Source of the DNA: Brassica napus
Taxonomy: Eukaryota; Streptophyta; Magnoliopsida; Brassicales; Brassicaceae
Assembly: GCF_020379485.1 (NCBI RefSeq)
Contig: NC_063452.1
Coordinates: forward strand, 42,213,148-42,277,147
Length of the DNA stretch: 64,000 nucleotides
Direction of reading: 5' to 3'
Positions 1 to 11,508 of this stretch are shown piece after piece. Each line of letters starts with the position of its first letter. The stretch's first letter is position 1. Position numbers and translations under genes: made by a program. The notes under the pieces were generated by a model that was not told where the DNA came from, made no database searches, and was given only the letters and a program-made list of their open reading frames with translations.

Positions 1-329
1 TTATGCAATTTTCCGTTTTTGTTATCGAGCTGCAACTCAACTAGGTTTTCAAGTATTAGGTTGTTAGAACTAGGATTTCGCCGACAGCTCTTACGGCCAA
101 GATTTTACCTGTTGTAAACGCTTATACGCAAATTCAGAATAAGATTTTCTTTGCTCTCTTTTCGTTTCTATCAATTTAATACATAGTTTGTTTTTCGTGT
201 TCTAATTGTTTGGCGTATGGTTTAGCATATATCAGAGACCTCTGGGAAATTTAGGGTTTCTTATCTTTCCTAATTTGACGGAAATTGACAGTGCGAATTT
301 TGGTTCTCACAATAGATATCTTATATAAA
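1..329. other. Unassigned AT-rich sequence
   Basis: No reading frame, terminal repeat or RNA gene is recognisable here. It ends at the A that precedes a Helitron 5' end. Confidence 0.4.
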
Positions 330-1725
330 TCTATACTATTAAAAGGGAAGGATTATTTCAAATATACCTTTGAAAGGTTGATGCATCTATTCATTATATT
401 TTGGTCTTGCCTTTATTTTCTCTAACAATCAAAACAATAAAAACATGATATACCTTTTGGAAATATCGTTGGTTTTTTTTCAATATTATATTTTTTTGCC
501 ATTATCATTTATTTATTCATCTAAAAATTATGAAATGTATTTTTTGGTATTGTAATATCAGTGAAATATATGTATCTCATTCTAACACGTAAATGTGAAA
601 TATTCAAAGCATATTATTCAATTTATGTTCCTTATATATGTGACATAATTTATTGACCGATTGAGCATATATTCATAATTTAATTTTAATCACTTTTCGA
701 TCATGTTATTAAACCGTAAAATACTAAAATTTACATTTTATATAATTATAAAATTCTAGGCCTTCTTATGTGTATTTATACTAAATTTTATACACTTATG
801 ATTTTTTAGGTTTTATCAGATTTTTAATAAATCATTTTTTAAAATCCAAATTTTGTAAAAATATATAAGTTGGTAGAACCTCTGATAGAATGCTACATGA
901 AGAACATATGCCAATCCATATTATATATGGCTATAGGGTTTATCAGTTCGACCACGGATCATGATCGGATAAAAACACTGCTTATAATTCGTCTATAAAC
1001 CACATATGTATCCCTACTAAAAGGAATTAAACAATTTGTAAAAATAGAATACTTTTTTGCACTATTTAAATGTAGATGGACTGTTAGTCTTTAGCATTAT
1101 GTTTTGGTTTGAGTATTTTGAGTTTTGGTGTTTTGGTTCTCGAAATTTAGGACAATTATTCACAAAGTTTGGTTTGGTTTGATTTTAGTTGTGTTATTTT
1201 ATTTTCTTTTATTTGGTTCATTAGCAAAGTTGAGAATCGCCTAATATGCAAAAAATAAACTCGGTCCAATTAAGTTATGGTTTGATTCTGGTTTTCCAGA
1301 TAATTACAAATTTATAGGTAAAAATATTGGATACTTTGGGATTGTCAGTTTAAATATCATGTAATTTCGGTTGTTCGGATAAAAATCTCAGATAATTTGA
1401 ATAATTTTAATAATTTAAAGATTTTTTTGGGTAATTCGGTTTATATATAGTATTTTAAAAATATATGGTTATTTAGAAATTAAAAGTAATTAATATTAGT
1501 AAGTATAGAATTTGTATTTTAAAAATTCACTTACCCTTTTGGTTCTCCGTTACTTATGAAATTCAATTTATTTTTAGTTTCAAGATTTTCAGTTTGGTAC
1601 AATTTAGTTCGTGGTTCCGAATAAATGTGATTGGATCTATACAATATATTATATCGAAATACATTTAAAATATTTTTTTAATGTCAAAACAAACCCGCGC
1701 TTTCCAAGCTTGGATCAAAATCTAG
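330..1725 (+). mobile_element. Non-autonomous Helitron
   Basis: The left end starts TCTATACTATTAAAAGGGAA, the usual 5' terminus of crucifer Helitrons, and follows an A. The right end has a degraded GC-rich hairpin (CCGCGCTT...AAGCTTGG, 1695-1713) about ten bases before the terminal CTAG, which is followed by T. Insertion between A and T with no target duplication is the Helitron rule. No Rep/helicase frame is present in the 1.4 kb, so it depends on elements elsewhere for mobility. The interior is AT-rich and shows no captured exon that I recognise. Confidence 0.8.
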
Positions 1726-1729
1726 TGTG

Positions 1730-2728
1730 CTCCCTCCGGATACGAATGTAAGATGTTGTAGCTTTTTTTCTTGTATACTAATGTAAGATATTTTGAGGTT
1801 TAACTAATGCATTTTGGTTTTATAAAAATGAAACTTCCAAGAATATATATTTATCTGTGCAAAAGTGATAAATGTATATGGGTAAAAGAAATTTCAAAGT
1901 CAAACTATTAATGACTATTGCATGAAATTAAATTATTAAGATAACAAAAATTATTATTCTGTGATTCTTGTGTATATGTAAACAATCGATCAAACAGCGA
2001 TGATCAGTTACAGTTTACAGTATTCCATTATGTTCTAAAAATTAAAAACTCCAATAAAATTATTAAAAATAGAGAATAATTCTTGATTTATCCAAAAAAG
2101 AGAATATTTCTTGACATGTATTAGTAGCAAATTATTAGAAGTAATATGTAGATATATATCAACAATACAAAATAAATAATTAACTAAAAATAAGGAAACA
2201 AAATATACCTGAATTCATAAAAGAATGATTTTCCAGTTCTTCATCAAATTGAATAATTGCACCATCATCCGATGTAGTTGAATTTCTTGGTGGACTTTTA
2301 TTCAAATCAAACAAAGCTTCTCTTTCATTATTTTGAAATGGTAAATTTAAATCAAATCTGTGAAAGCCATTGATAAGTTTTAATTTGCATCAATCCATAT
2401 TGCTAATATATATAGAAGATTAGTGAAATACTCTTTTGGTTTTGGCTCCATTCTAAATTGGTTTTCGTTAAAAATGTGGCTCCAAAACTAAAAAATTTCC
2501 AAAGTGTAAAGTGTCTTTTGAGTAACCAAATTTATCTTGAAAAACAAACACATCTAGTAATAGCAAATAATTATCTGGTCGGGTACATGCAACTTGTCTT
2601 TACTAGGGAATTTATTTGTCGTAGGTTATGCATTAAAACTCATTGTAGTGACAAAATTAATAGCAAATAATTATTGTCTTAACATGTGTGAAATACTTAA
2701 AATATCGTAAATTTAAATCCAGAGGGAG
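1730..2728 (-). mobile_element. Mariner/Stowaway-type element, internally deleted
   Basis: The left end reads CTCCCTCCGGATACGAATGT. The reverse complement of the right end reads CTCCCTCTGGATTTAAATTT, so the two form imperfect terminal inverted repeats of the Stowaway/mariner class. A TA follows the right end; the left TA is not preserved. At about 1 kb it is too short for a full mariner-like element. It still holds one transposase-like exon on the minus strand (2209-2360), which suggests a deletion derivative of an autonomous parent. Confidence 0.6.
2209..2360 (-). pseudogene. Relic N-terminal exon of a mariner-like transposase
   Basis: The minus strand is open between a CACAG acceptor-like site and a G|GTATAT donor-like site. 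It encodes an acidic, Asn/Asp-rich stretch with the motifs FDLNLP and FDLNKSPP followed by IIQFDEEL. Plant mariner-like transposases often begin with such FDLN-rich acidic segments. It lies inside the CTCCCTCC element, which fits. The catalytic DDD domain is absent. The assignment rests on motif style and context and is tentative. Confidence 0.45.
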
Positions 2729-2995
2729 TAAACGAGAGCAGTATTCAAAGTTTGAAATTAAACAAAATCTTCTCTCGAATTGTACTGAAACTTTTATTTT
2801 ATGGGTGATGATATTATAGTATTTGTGAAAAACATAAAATCGTATATTCCCTCTCGAATGTTGCGGTCAATTTCGTCGGCATTTCCCTTTTCAAATATAA
2901 AGAATACACGTTAACTAGTGTACCTGCGTTTTAAACATTTTGTCGCCTGATAATTCCTACAATTTCTCTTGGCTTCCGGTGAGCTAACGTCACAG

Positions 2996-4907
2996 GCTGA
3001 GGATGGTGCAAGATGGATCAAAACCCTAGTCAATGTAGAAGATCATGTATTCGTACCAGACATAGACCCTGACGAAATTGGTGACCAAGGAAACAAATTC
3101 GTAGAGGACTACATTTCACGACTTACAATGCTTCCTCTTGATAGATCAAGACCCTTGTGGGATATCCACATCCTCAACGTCAAAACATCTGATGCAGAAG
3201 CAGCCGGTCTCATAAGATCTCACCATTCGTTGGGAGATGGAATGTCACGTATGTCTCTCATTTTGGCGTGTACTCATAAATCATCAGACCCTGAAGCGCT
3301 TCCTACTATTCCTATCCTTAAACGACGTGAAAACGTGTCACACGGCCTTAGAAACACAGGCTGGTTCTTAAGCTCGATGTTTGCCATTTATGCCACAGTG
3401 AGATTGATTTGGAATACCATTGTAGATCTTCTGTTACTCTTGGCTACGGTGTTGTTTCTGAAGGATACAGAGACGTCTCTAAAAGGTGGTGCAGAAGCCG
3501 AGAGCAATGCGAAGAGATTTTCTCATCGAATTGTTTCTTTAAATGACGTAAGCCTTATAAAAGACATCATGGACATGGTAATTAAGTTTAGATAGTTTCG
3601 GTTTGAATACTTACTATAATTTCTTAAAGACAACACTTTCACAAACAAATTAAGTGTTTTTCTTGTTTCCTGATCTTGTGACCATCTCTAGACTATCAAC
3701 GATGTTTTACTTGGAGTTACGCAAGCTGCTCTCTCGCGCTATCTAAACGTAGCACATGGTAAATATCGACTTGCAATAAAAACATATTACATGTGATTTA
3801 TATGTCTTAATGTTTATTTTGGATTTACGTGTTGCTTCTTGACCTAATAAAAGACAAGACGAATGGGAATGCTGGAACATCAAGACCGCTTCTAAATAAT
3901 ATTCCATGTAATGTACGAATTCGTGCAGGAATTTTGGTAAACCTAAGGTCGGAAATTGGAGTCCAGGTTAGAAACATGCACCTTTGAATACACTGTATAC
4001 ACCATTGTTCAAAGATATAGAAAAAATACATGTATTGTGACACGAGGCAATTATGATTGAAGCCATTGGCAGATATGATGGCAAAAGATTCTAAATGCAG
4101 ATGGGGAAACCTTATCAACATAGTTGTTTTACCACTGTCGATTGGTCCAGAAACTGATCCATTGGTCTATCTATAGAAAGCTAAATCCACGATGGATCAA
4201 AAGAAAAACTCTCTTCATGCTCCTATACTTTATTTGATTATGAGCTTCATAGTTAGTGTGTTTGGTGCAAGGTATATAAAAATGATCGTTATACTCGATT
4301 TCTTTCCGCTGTGAGAAAGTGGGGAACTTATAACATAAGAGCAGGATTAACCCGGGATTCTTAGGATGTAGTTCTTAGCGGAAGTTAAGAAACTGTTTCT
4401 TAACTTTTTTAGTTAAAAGTTAAGAAACAGTTTCTTAACTTCCGCTAAGAACTCCATTCTAAGAACCCCGGGTTAATCATGGTCTAAGACTCTTATCATT
4501 TTAGATAAGAGCAGCATTGTTCAATCGATTATTATTAAGCACAACGGCATTCATTTCAAACGTCAATGGCCCAACCGAAGAAATCAGTTTACATGGCCAT
4601 CCAATCGCTTATATCGCTCCTAGCGTCTATGGACACGCACAAGTATGTAAAGAGCCAAAGAACTACTTGATAATATTTAACTTAGTCCAACCTTTTTCTT
4701 CTTAATAATTTTCTTTGTTTTTGTTCTTAATAAATTTATGTTTGTGTTTGACAGGCATTGCTTATCCATTTCCAAAGTTACGCGGACAAGATGGTAATCT
4801 CGATAGCGGTTGACCCTACAATCATACCAGATTCGCACAAGCTATGTGATGCAATGGAGGAGTCTTTGAAATCTATGAAAATTGCTCTTTTAGGAAAAGG
4901 CTACTGA
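2996..4907 (+). pseudogene. WSD-type wax ester synthase/diacylglycerol acyltransferase, 5'-truncated pseudogene
   Basis: Family members join fatty alcohols or diacylglycerol to acyl-CoA at the ER. Six exons can be placed from GT/AG sites and frame: 2996-3577, 3692-3758, 3854-3966, 4063-4271, 4510-4642 and 4755-4907 (TGA). Exon 2 holds the catalytic motif HHSLGDG (3221-3241, the HHxxxDG signature), preceded by VNVEDHVFVPDID, and a hydrophobic segment near 3400-3470. The C-terminal exons carry NVNGPTEEI and GHPIAYIAPSVYGH, typical of the WSD C-domain. Exon 1 is absent upstream. Exon 5 has an in-frame TAG (4174-4176), so no full protein can form. A 146-bp MITE sits in the intron before exon 6. 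Introns and phases match the convergent copy at 5233-13821, so the two are paralogues in inverted orientation. Confidence 0.88.
4339..4484. mobile_element. Tourist/Harbinger-like MITE forming a near-perfect hairpin
   Basis: The ends read GAGCAGGATTAACCCGGG and, on the other strand, GACCATGATTAACCCGGGG. The flanks are TAA at 4336-4338 and 4485-4487, the 3-bp TWA duplication of PIF/Harbinger elements. The arms extend almost to the centre (both contain TTCTTAGCGGAAGTTAAGAA), so the 146 bp folds into one long hairpin. It lies in an intron of the WSD pseudogene. Confidence 0.85.
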
Positions 4908-5232
4908 TTAACGAACAAGTGAATAATATGTGTAATTAAGTAGTCTTTGTTTTGTGGAAAAAGATGATGTTCTTAAAAAGCCTTCAATGTCAATTCTTCG
5001 AAGTTATTTTCAAATCTTATTTCATATGTGTAATCCACACCCAACTAAACTAAAGTAATTTAATTCTTACTTTGACCATAGTGGATAATCTGCTTTATAT
5101 AAACTTGATATCTTACTGTTAGATGCTCTATCATAGTAACTTAGTACATATTGAGAGTAACAATGAAGGAACGGTAGTACATATAAGAAACCGATGATAC
5201 GATATAATAATGATACAATAGAAGAGCTTTCT
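4908..5232. other. Spacer between the two convergent WSD pseudogenes
   Basis: These 325 bp hold the facing 3' ends of the two acyltransferase copies. The sequence is AT-rich, and no separate gene or repeat is recognisable. Polyadenylation signals would be expected here on both strands, but I cannot single out one. Confidence 0.5.
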
Positions 5233-7371
5233 TTAAACCTCCATCTCATATAACCCTCTTTCTAAGACAGAGGATTTGATTAACTTGAGAGACTCCACCA
5301 AATTATCACACATCTTGTGAGGGTTAGGAATGACTATTGGATCGGCTGTTACTGATATTATGACCTTGTTTGCATAACTTTGGAAATGTATAGTAAGAGC
5401 CTTTACACATACAAAAACATAATCAGCAAAATCATTTCGCACACATATAATGAATATATATAAGCGCAGACTTACATGTGGGTGGCCAAAAACACTAGGG
5501 GCGATATAAGACAACGGATGGCCGTGAAAAGTAATTTCTTCCTTTTGGACCGACAACATTCGAGAATGTCAATGTTGTGCTATGGATCACTTTCCTTACA
5601 AGAACTACACTTGCCTGTATTTTCAATTTGGTTCTCCATTAAATAATACTCATGTACTTTCAATAAACAAAGCATATACATGATTAACCTTAGAGTATAT
5701 ATATGTAATATATTAGCAACTTAGTTCTTACCTTGAGCCCAAGAACTTTTAGTATCAGCTTAAAGAACGCCATAGAGAATACAGCCTCAAGGGAATGCTT
5801 TTTGCGATCAACGGTGACTTTAGCTCGGCGCAAGTATTCTAGAGGGTCAGTCTCCAGCCCGATTGAGAATGGTAGGAGGATGTAACCGAAGAGGTTTCCC
5901 CATCTGCATTTCGATTTCTTGGCCATCATATCCGCTAGAGCCTATTTTGCATCATCGTAACAATAATGAAATCACACAATCAGCTTAAAAATATTTGATT
6001 TCAAACACACTTAAGATTAAACATTTTGTTACCTCAATTCCTGCGTTTGGTCTCACGTTAATCATAATTGCTGAACGAAGTCGGATTCTCCTCATCAACT
6101 CTTTGAATTTCGGTGTTGCTTCTTGATCTACTTTGTAAAACAGATGACAAGAGTTTCTTTAGATGAGTGTGAGCACTACACTGTACTATGTACAACACTA
6201 TCATGTAAAATAATCAAAACTTTTACCATATCTTCGACTAAGATACCGAGAAAGTCCGGCTTGTGTTACGCCAGGAAGAACATCGTTTACCGTCTAACAA
6301 AATAGATTTAAAACTAAAAATGTCAGCAAATATACATTTTTTTTATGTCAGCAAAATATACATATTTCAAAATATTCTTTAAATTGGGAATAAAACAAAA
6401 TTACCATGTTCATTGCGTTTTTCACCAGCTTAACATCGTCAAAACTGATAATCCGGTGGACGAACCTCTTAGGTTTAAGTTCACAACCGGGTTTCGCTAA
6501 GAGAGGAGTCTCCGTATCCCTCAAGAAACAAATTGTTAGAGCAAACATTAAGACATCAACAAAAGTCTTGAAGACCAATCTTAGGATGAACCAAAGCCCT
6601 ACAAATAACCACCAAATCTTGTTAAAGAAACCACTGTAGCAGGTCGGTCCAAACTGTTTTTTTCTGGACGGCGACAGTGGGCAAAGCCTCAGGGTCTGAT
6701 GTTTTACGGGTGCAAGCGAGGAAAAGAGACATGAGAGACATTCCATCACCCAAAGAATGATGGATCTTCAGAAGGCCAATGGACTCAGCGTTTGATGTTT
6801 TGAGGCAGAGTAAGTGAATTTCCCATAATGGTTTAGATAAATCCATAGGAACGGTCGTTAGATTTGAGATATAGTCTTCAACATACTGATAGGGATTTTC
6901 AATGTCGGGGTCTATATCAGGAACAATCACATGCTCTTCTACTCTAACTTTTGTCCGAACCCAACTCGGTTGCCCTTTCTTCCCATTTTTCATCTCCTGA
7001 ACTCATACAAAATAAACATAAATAAATATTAAAATATGATTTCATATATAAGAAAATCCATGATTTTTAAATTTTCCTTTTTATGACTAATATATTCCAA
7101 AAAGGTAATATATATATATATATATATTTTTTTTTAACACTGAATATATCATAATATTGAGGTCCAAAAGGACAAGTTTGGGAGCACCCCTGAGTTATAA
7201 CACGAAGAAATAGAGAAGACAGAGGTACTAAAAAAAAAAAAAAGAAGACGACATAAGAAGAAAAAGGGTGGAGGTACCAGTAGGTACTTATAAGAGCTTA
7301 ATGCTCAATACTATCAGAAAAGGTTATGAAGGACTTGAGGCAGAAGCCAGTAACCTTAGATCCCTTTATCT

Positions 7372-10300
7372 TTACCGCACCAGAAGACATGTGTTTGACG
7401 CATCCTCTTGTAACATCTGATGGAGCCAACGGGGACCTCCTGAGGCGACATACGATTGTGTACGTATACCGACCACGACGCTCTCTGCTATAGACTTAGC
7501 AACTCTGTTTTTAAGGTCGGAAACATGAGAGATCGTCCATTTTTCAAAGCGATGTAGAAGCTCCAGTTTCTTCAGAATCAGAGGTGAGAGCTCAAGAAAC
7601 CTGAGAGGATTCAACAAAGCTTGGCGTACTTCAACAGATGAGGCTTCAAACAGTATTTTCTTGTAACGCAAGTCACCCATTGCTTGAACAGCCCATAGTA
7701 AAGATTTCAAATCTGACTCCATTTTGGAGGAGGAGCCGGTAAGGGCTTGACGACTATGTTGTAGGGGTTGGCCGTGATCATCTCTTAAGATCCAACTGGA
7801 GCCATTCACCGGACCAGCATCAACCCAAGCCATTCCCACATTGCACTTGACCATCTCGGAAGGAGGTTTTTCCCATGCATCTACAGAAGAGTTTGTAGAT
7901 TCCAGTGCCATGTGTGTAGCTTGGTCTGGTTGTTGAGCCTGAGTCCAAATCTCTGCCTCTTCTAAGGCTTTAGCTAAGATAGAATGTGGCGTAAACCTGC
8001 TTTTTTCAAACACTAGGGAATTTCTCCCTTTCCAGAGATGCCACAGGATCCATGGAAAGGCTTTTAGGTTATCTTGATCATTCCGCTGTTTCTTAGTTCC
8101 TGCTACCAAGTAATGAAGGTTCAGAAAAACAGAAGATTGGGAGAAACCTGCTGGCGGGGAATGAATTCCTGCCAAACGCCAAGCTTCTACTGCAGTGGGA
8201 CAAGTAAACATGACATGGCATATCGTCTCCGATGCTTGACCACATGCAAGGCAGGTTGTATTATTGTGTAAGCCTCTTGACTGAAGTCGTTCAGCTACAG
8301 CCAACGCACCTGATAATGCTCTCCACAAAAAGTGTCTGATCTTAGGAGTTGTCTTGAGTTTCCAAATGCTCTTCCATAACTGTTTTTCCACTGGTGGGAG
8401 GGGACGATACGCTGGCGACTTCGTCTTATGGAGAGTAGACAACGTTCTATAGGCACTCTGAGTTGTATAACAGCCGGTCTTAGTGAAACCCCATATATCC
8501 GAATCATGGCCGGTTTGAGACGGCTTGATCTTCAGGATTTGTAAGGCGTCTTCCTCAGTGAAGGTATCGAACAGTTTTTGAGCATTCCAAACCCTTGAGT
8601 TTGGGAACCAGAGGTCGCTAACTTTCAGTGTGAGGTCAACAACACTGTCCTGTTTATACATAGGGGGCCGATCTTCCTTCTCCAACAACCAATTCGATGT
8701 CCAGACATTAGACTGATCACCATTGCCAACAACCCGGAGCAGTCCTGAGTTCAAGGCCTCTCTTCCATGAAGGATACTACGCCAAATGAAAGAAGGCCGT
8801 GAGCCTAGACTAGCTTCAAGGAAAGACGAATTTTTAAAGTAACGACTCTTCAAAATTCTAGCCATTAGGGAGTTAGATTGCGAAAACACTCGCCATGCTT
8901 GTTTTCCAAGAAGCGCTTGGTTAAAACGACCGATATCATGAAAGCCAAGACCCCCATCTTCTTTACTTCTGCAGAGTGTGTCCCACGCTACCCAAGTCAT
9001 TTTCCTCCTAGAACCTCCATTGCTCCACCAGAAATCTCTCATTGCAGATGTGAGTTTAGCACAGAGATCCTTAGGGAGCTGATACACTGACATTGCATAG
9101 ACTGGTAAGGCTAGCCCAATAGATTTTAATAAAATTTCTTTTCCTCCCTGAGAAAGAGTTCGCGCAAACCAGCCTTGCAGTCGATGTTGAAGTTTTTCAC
9201 GGATGTAGTTCAAAATGAGTTTCTTTGATCCTTTGAACACTTCAGGGAGGCCAAGATAGGTCCCTTCTCCTCCTTCCTTGTCGATCCGAAGAATAAGTTT
9301 GATGTCAGCTTTCATTCCTTCATCTACTCTGTCACCAAAGATTATCGATGACTTGGAAAGGTTGATCTGTTGTCCTGGAGCATCTCCATATAGCTTCAAA
9401 CACCGCATAATCTCAATGCTCTCCATCAGATCCGCTTTGCACATCAATAAGCTATCATCAGCAAATAAAAGGTGGTGTACTGCCGGTCCATGTTTATCAA
9501 GTTTGATGCCATGCAGACGCCCTTTTTCTTCAGCTTTATTTAAAACACTAACAAGTGCTTCTGCAGCCATAATGAAGATGAATGGCGACATAGGGTCACC
9601 CTGTCGTATCCCCCTCTCTGGTCTGAGAAAACCATGTGTCCTTCCATTCAGTATGATTGTATAAGACACTGTAGAAATACATGTCATCACCCAACAAACC
9701 CATTTACGGTCGAATCCCATTTTTTCCATCAGGGTTTCCAAGAAATTCCACTCCACACGATCGTACGCTTTCGACATGTCTGTCTTGACAACCATGAACT
9801 GCTCACTAATAGTTTTCTTGGTACGCAAGCCATGGATCATCTCGTGAGCCACCACGATGTTATCCGAGATCAAGCGGCCAGCAACAAAAGCTCCCTGTGT
9901 ATCTGATATGATGTCGTCCATGATTGGTTTCAGTCTTGAAGATAAGAGTTTAGAAACAATTTTGTATTGGACAGAGCAGAGACTTATGGGTCTCATATCC
10001 TTCATGGACTCAGGTTTGGTGATCTTAGGGAGGAGACATAATTGCATATGGTTCCAACCAGCCGGTAGTGTCGACGTCTGGAAGAAGCTGCGAACCTCCT
10101 CTATGACCTTAGGACCCACAATATGCCAATACGTCTTATAAAAGACACCAGTAATACCATCTTCGCCGGGAGCGCTACTTCCTTTGACTGCGAAGGCAGC
10201 TGCTTTGATCTCATCATCCGAAATCTCTTTTATCAGAGATTCATTCATAGCAGGAGTTACACGACTTTGGAAACCTTCGAAGAGACTTTCTAGGTCCACT

Positions 10301-11508
10301 GGATTGGAGCTCATAAATAAATCTCTGAAATATTCAACCGCCAAGTGTCCTTTTGCACCTTCTGAGAAGTGCTCTACTCCCATTTCATCTTTCAGCATAA
10401 GGATATTGTTCCTGATCTTCTTGCCTTTGACAACATTATGAAAATAAGAGGTATTTTGATCACCTTCCCTAAGCCATTGCTCTCTACTCCGTTGCCTCCA
10501 GAACTTCTCTTCCTCCTTATGAGCCACTGCTAGTTCCAATCTCAGGCGCTTCATGGACCTGACACTAGGCCACATCTTCGCAATTTCCTTCTCCAGTTCC
10601 TTATGAAGCCTCTGAATCTTAGATTGGGAGTTGAAATGGGCTTTTTTCTTCCAATGAGAGAGTTTTCTTCTACATCTTGAAAGTCGATCCATAACTGAAG
10701 AAGGAGTGTTTGACGGGTCTCCCTCCCAGCCTCTAGCAATGGCCTCTTCAATCCCAGCCTTACCAATCATTCTCTTATCAAAATAGAATCGACCATGACC
10801 TCTATCTTCAGGTTCAAGGGAGAAAGATAAAACAATGGGCCGGTGATCAGATGGCCACATGTCAAGGTATTCCAAGTTAGAGCGTGGGAACATTCGGAAC
10901 TAACTATCATTCCCAAAACTCCGATCTAGGCGACACTGGACCCAAATATTGTTTCTCCATCCCGCCCAAGACAGAACATTACCAATTGTTCTCACTTCTT
11001 TTATTTTACAGTTTTCCACCAAATTTCTGAAGTCCCAAAACGTTGACTCTTCTCGAATAGAGCCCCCAAGCTTTTCTGAATTATCAAGGAGTTCGTTGAA
11101 GTCTCCAATCAAAATCCACTCCTCATTTCTAGCAACACCAATACTTTCAAGTTTTTCCCAAACGTGATGTCTATACTCTCGAATCGGATCGCCGTAGACA
11201 CACGTCAAGAAAAAGGTAGTAGAACCCAGTTTCACTTTCAGGTCAATGATCCTTTTATCTGAAAAAAGGATCTCAACCGTGTAACAATCTTTCCAAAAAA
11301 CTGCCAAACCACCACTCAACCCAACTGGAGCAACTGTGAACATTTTATTATAACCCAAAGAATTCTGTAAACCAAGCATGTAAGAGTCTTTTTGCTTAGT
11401 TTCAGAGAGAAACAAGAAATCCGGAAAATACTTTTTACGCATCTCCGTTAAGCGACGAACTGTCTCGGTGTTTCCCGCCCCGCGACAGTTCCAACTCAGT
11501 ATGCTCAT
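7372..11508 (-). pseudogene. LINE ORF2: endonuclease-reverse transcriptase-RNase H, one nonsense codon
   Basis: ORF2 makes the nick and copies the RNA in target-primed reverse transcription. It spans 1378 codons. The order is an apurinic-type endonuclease (begins MSILSWNCRGAG, with SETK and GDFNE, then SDHRPIVL after the break), reverse transcriptase (RPISLCSVQYKIVSK, RQGDPMSP, catalytic FADDS near 9460), a zf-RVT zinc domain (LWKLKTTPKIRHFLWR, CLACGQASETICHVMFTC) and a C-terminal RNase H-like domain (CNVGMAWVDAG, MESDLKSLLWA). A TAG at 10900-10902 (codon 203) splits the endonuclease between its middle and its C-terminal SDH motif. The rest is open. One stop in 4.1 kb points to a fairly recent insertion. 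Confidence 0.9.

Noticed and set aside
5690..6305. Separate small genes opposite or within the right WSD copy
   Set aside because: They are exons or antisense of exons of the same acyltransferase pseudogene.
8878..10441. Plus-strand open frames opposite the LINE ORF2
   Set aside because: They are antisense shadows of the reverse transcriptase; none has a recognisable domain.
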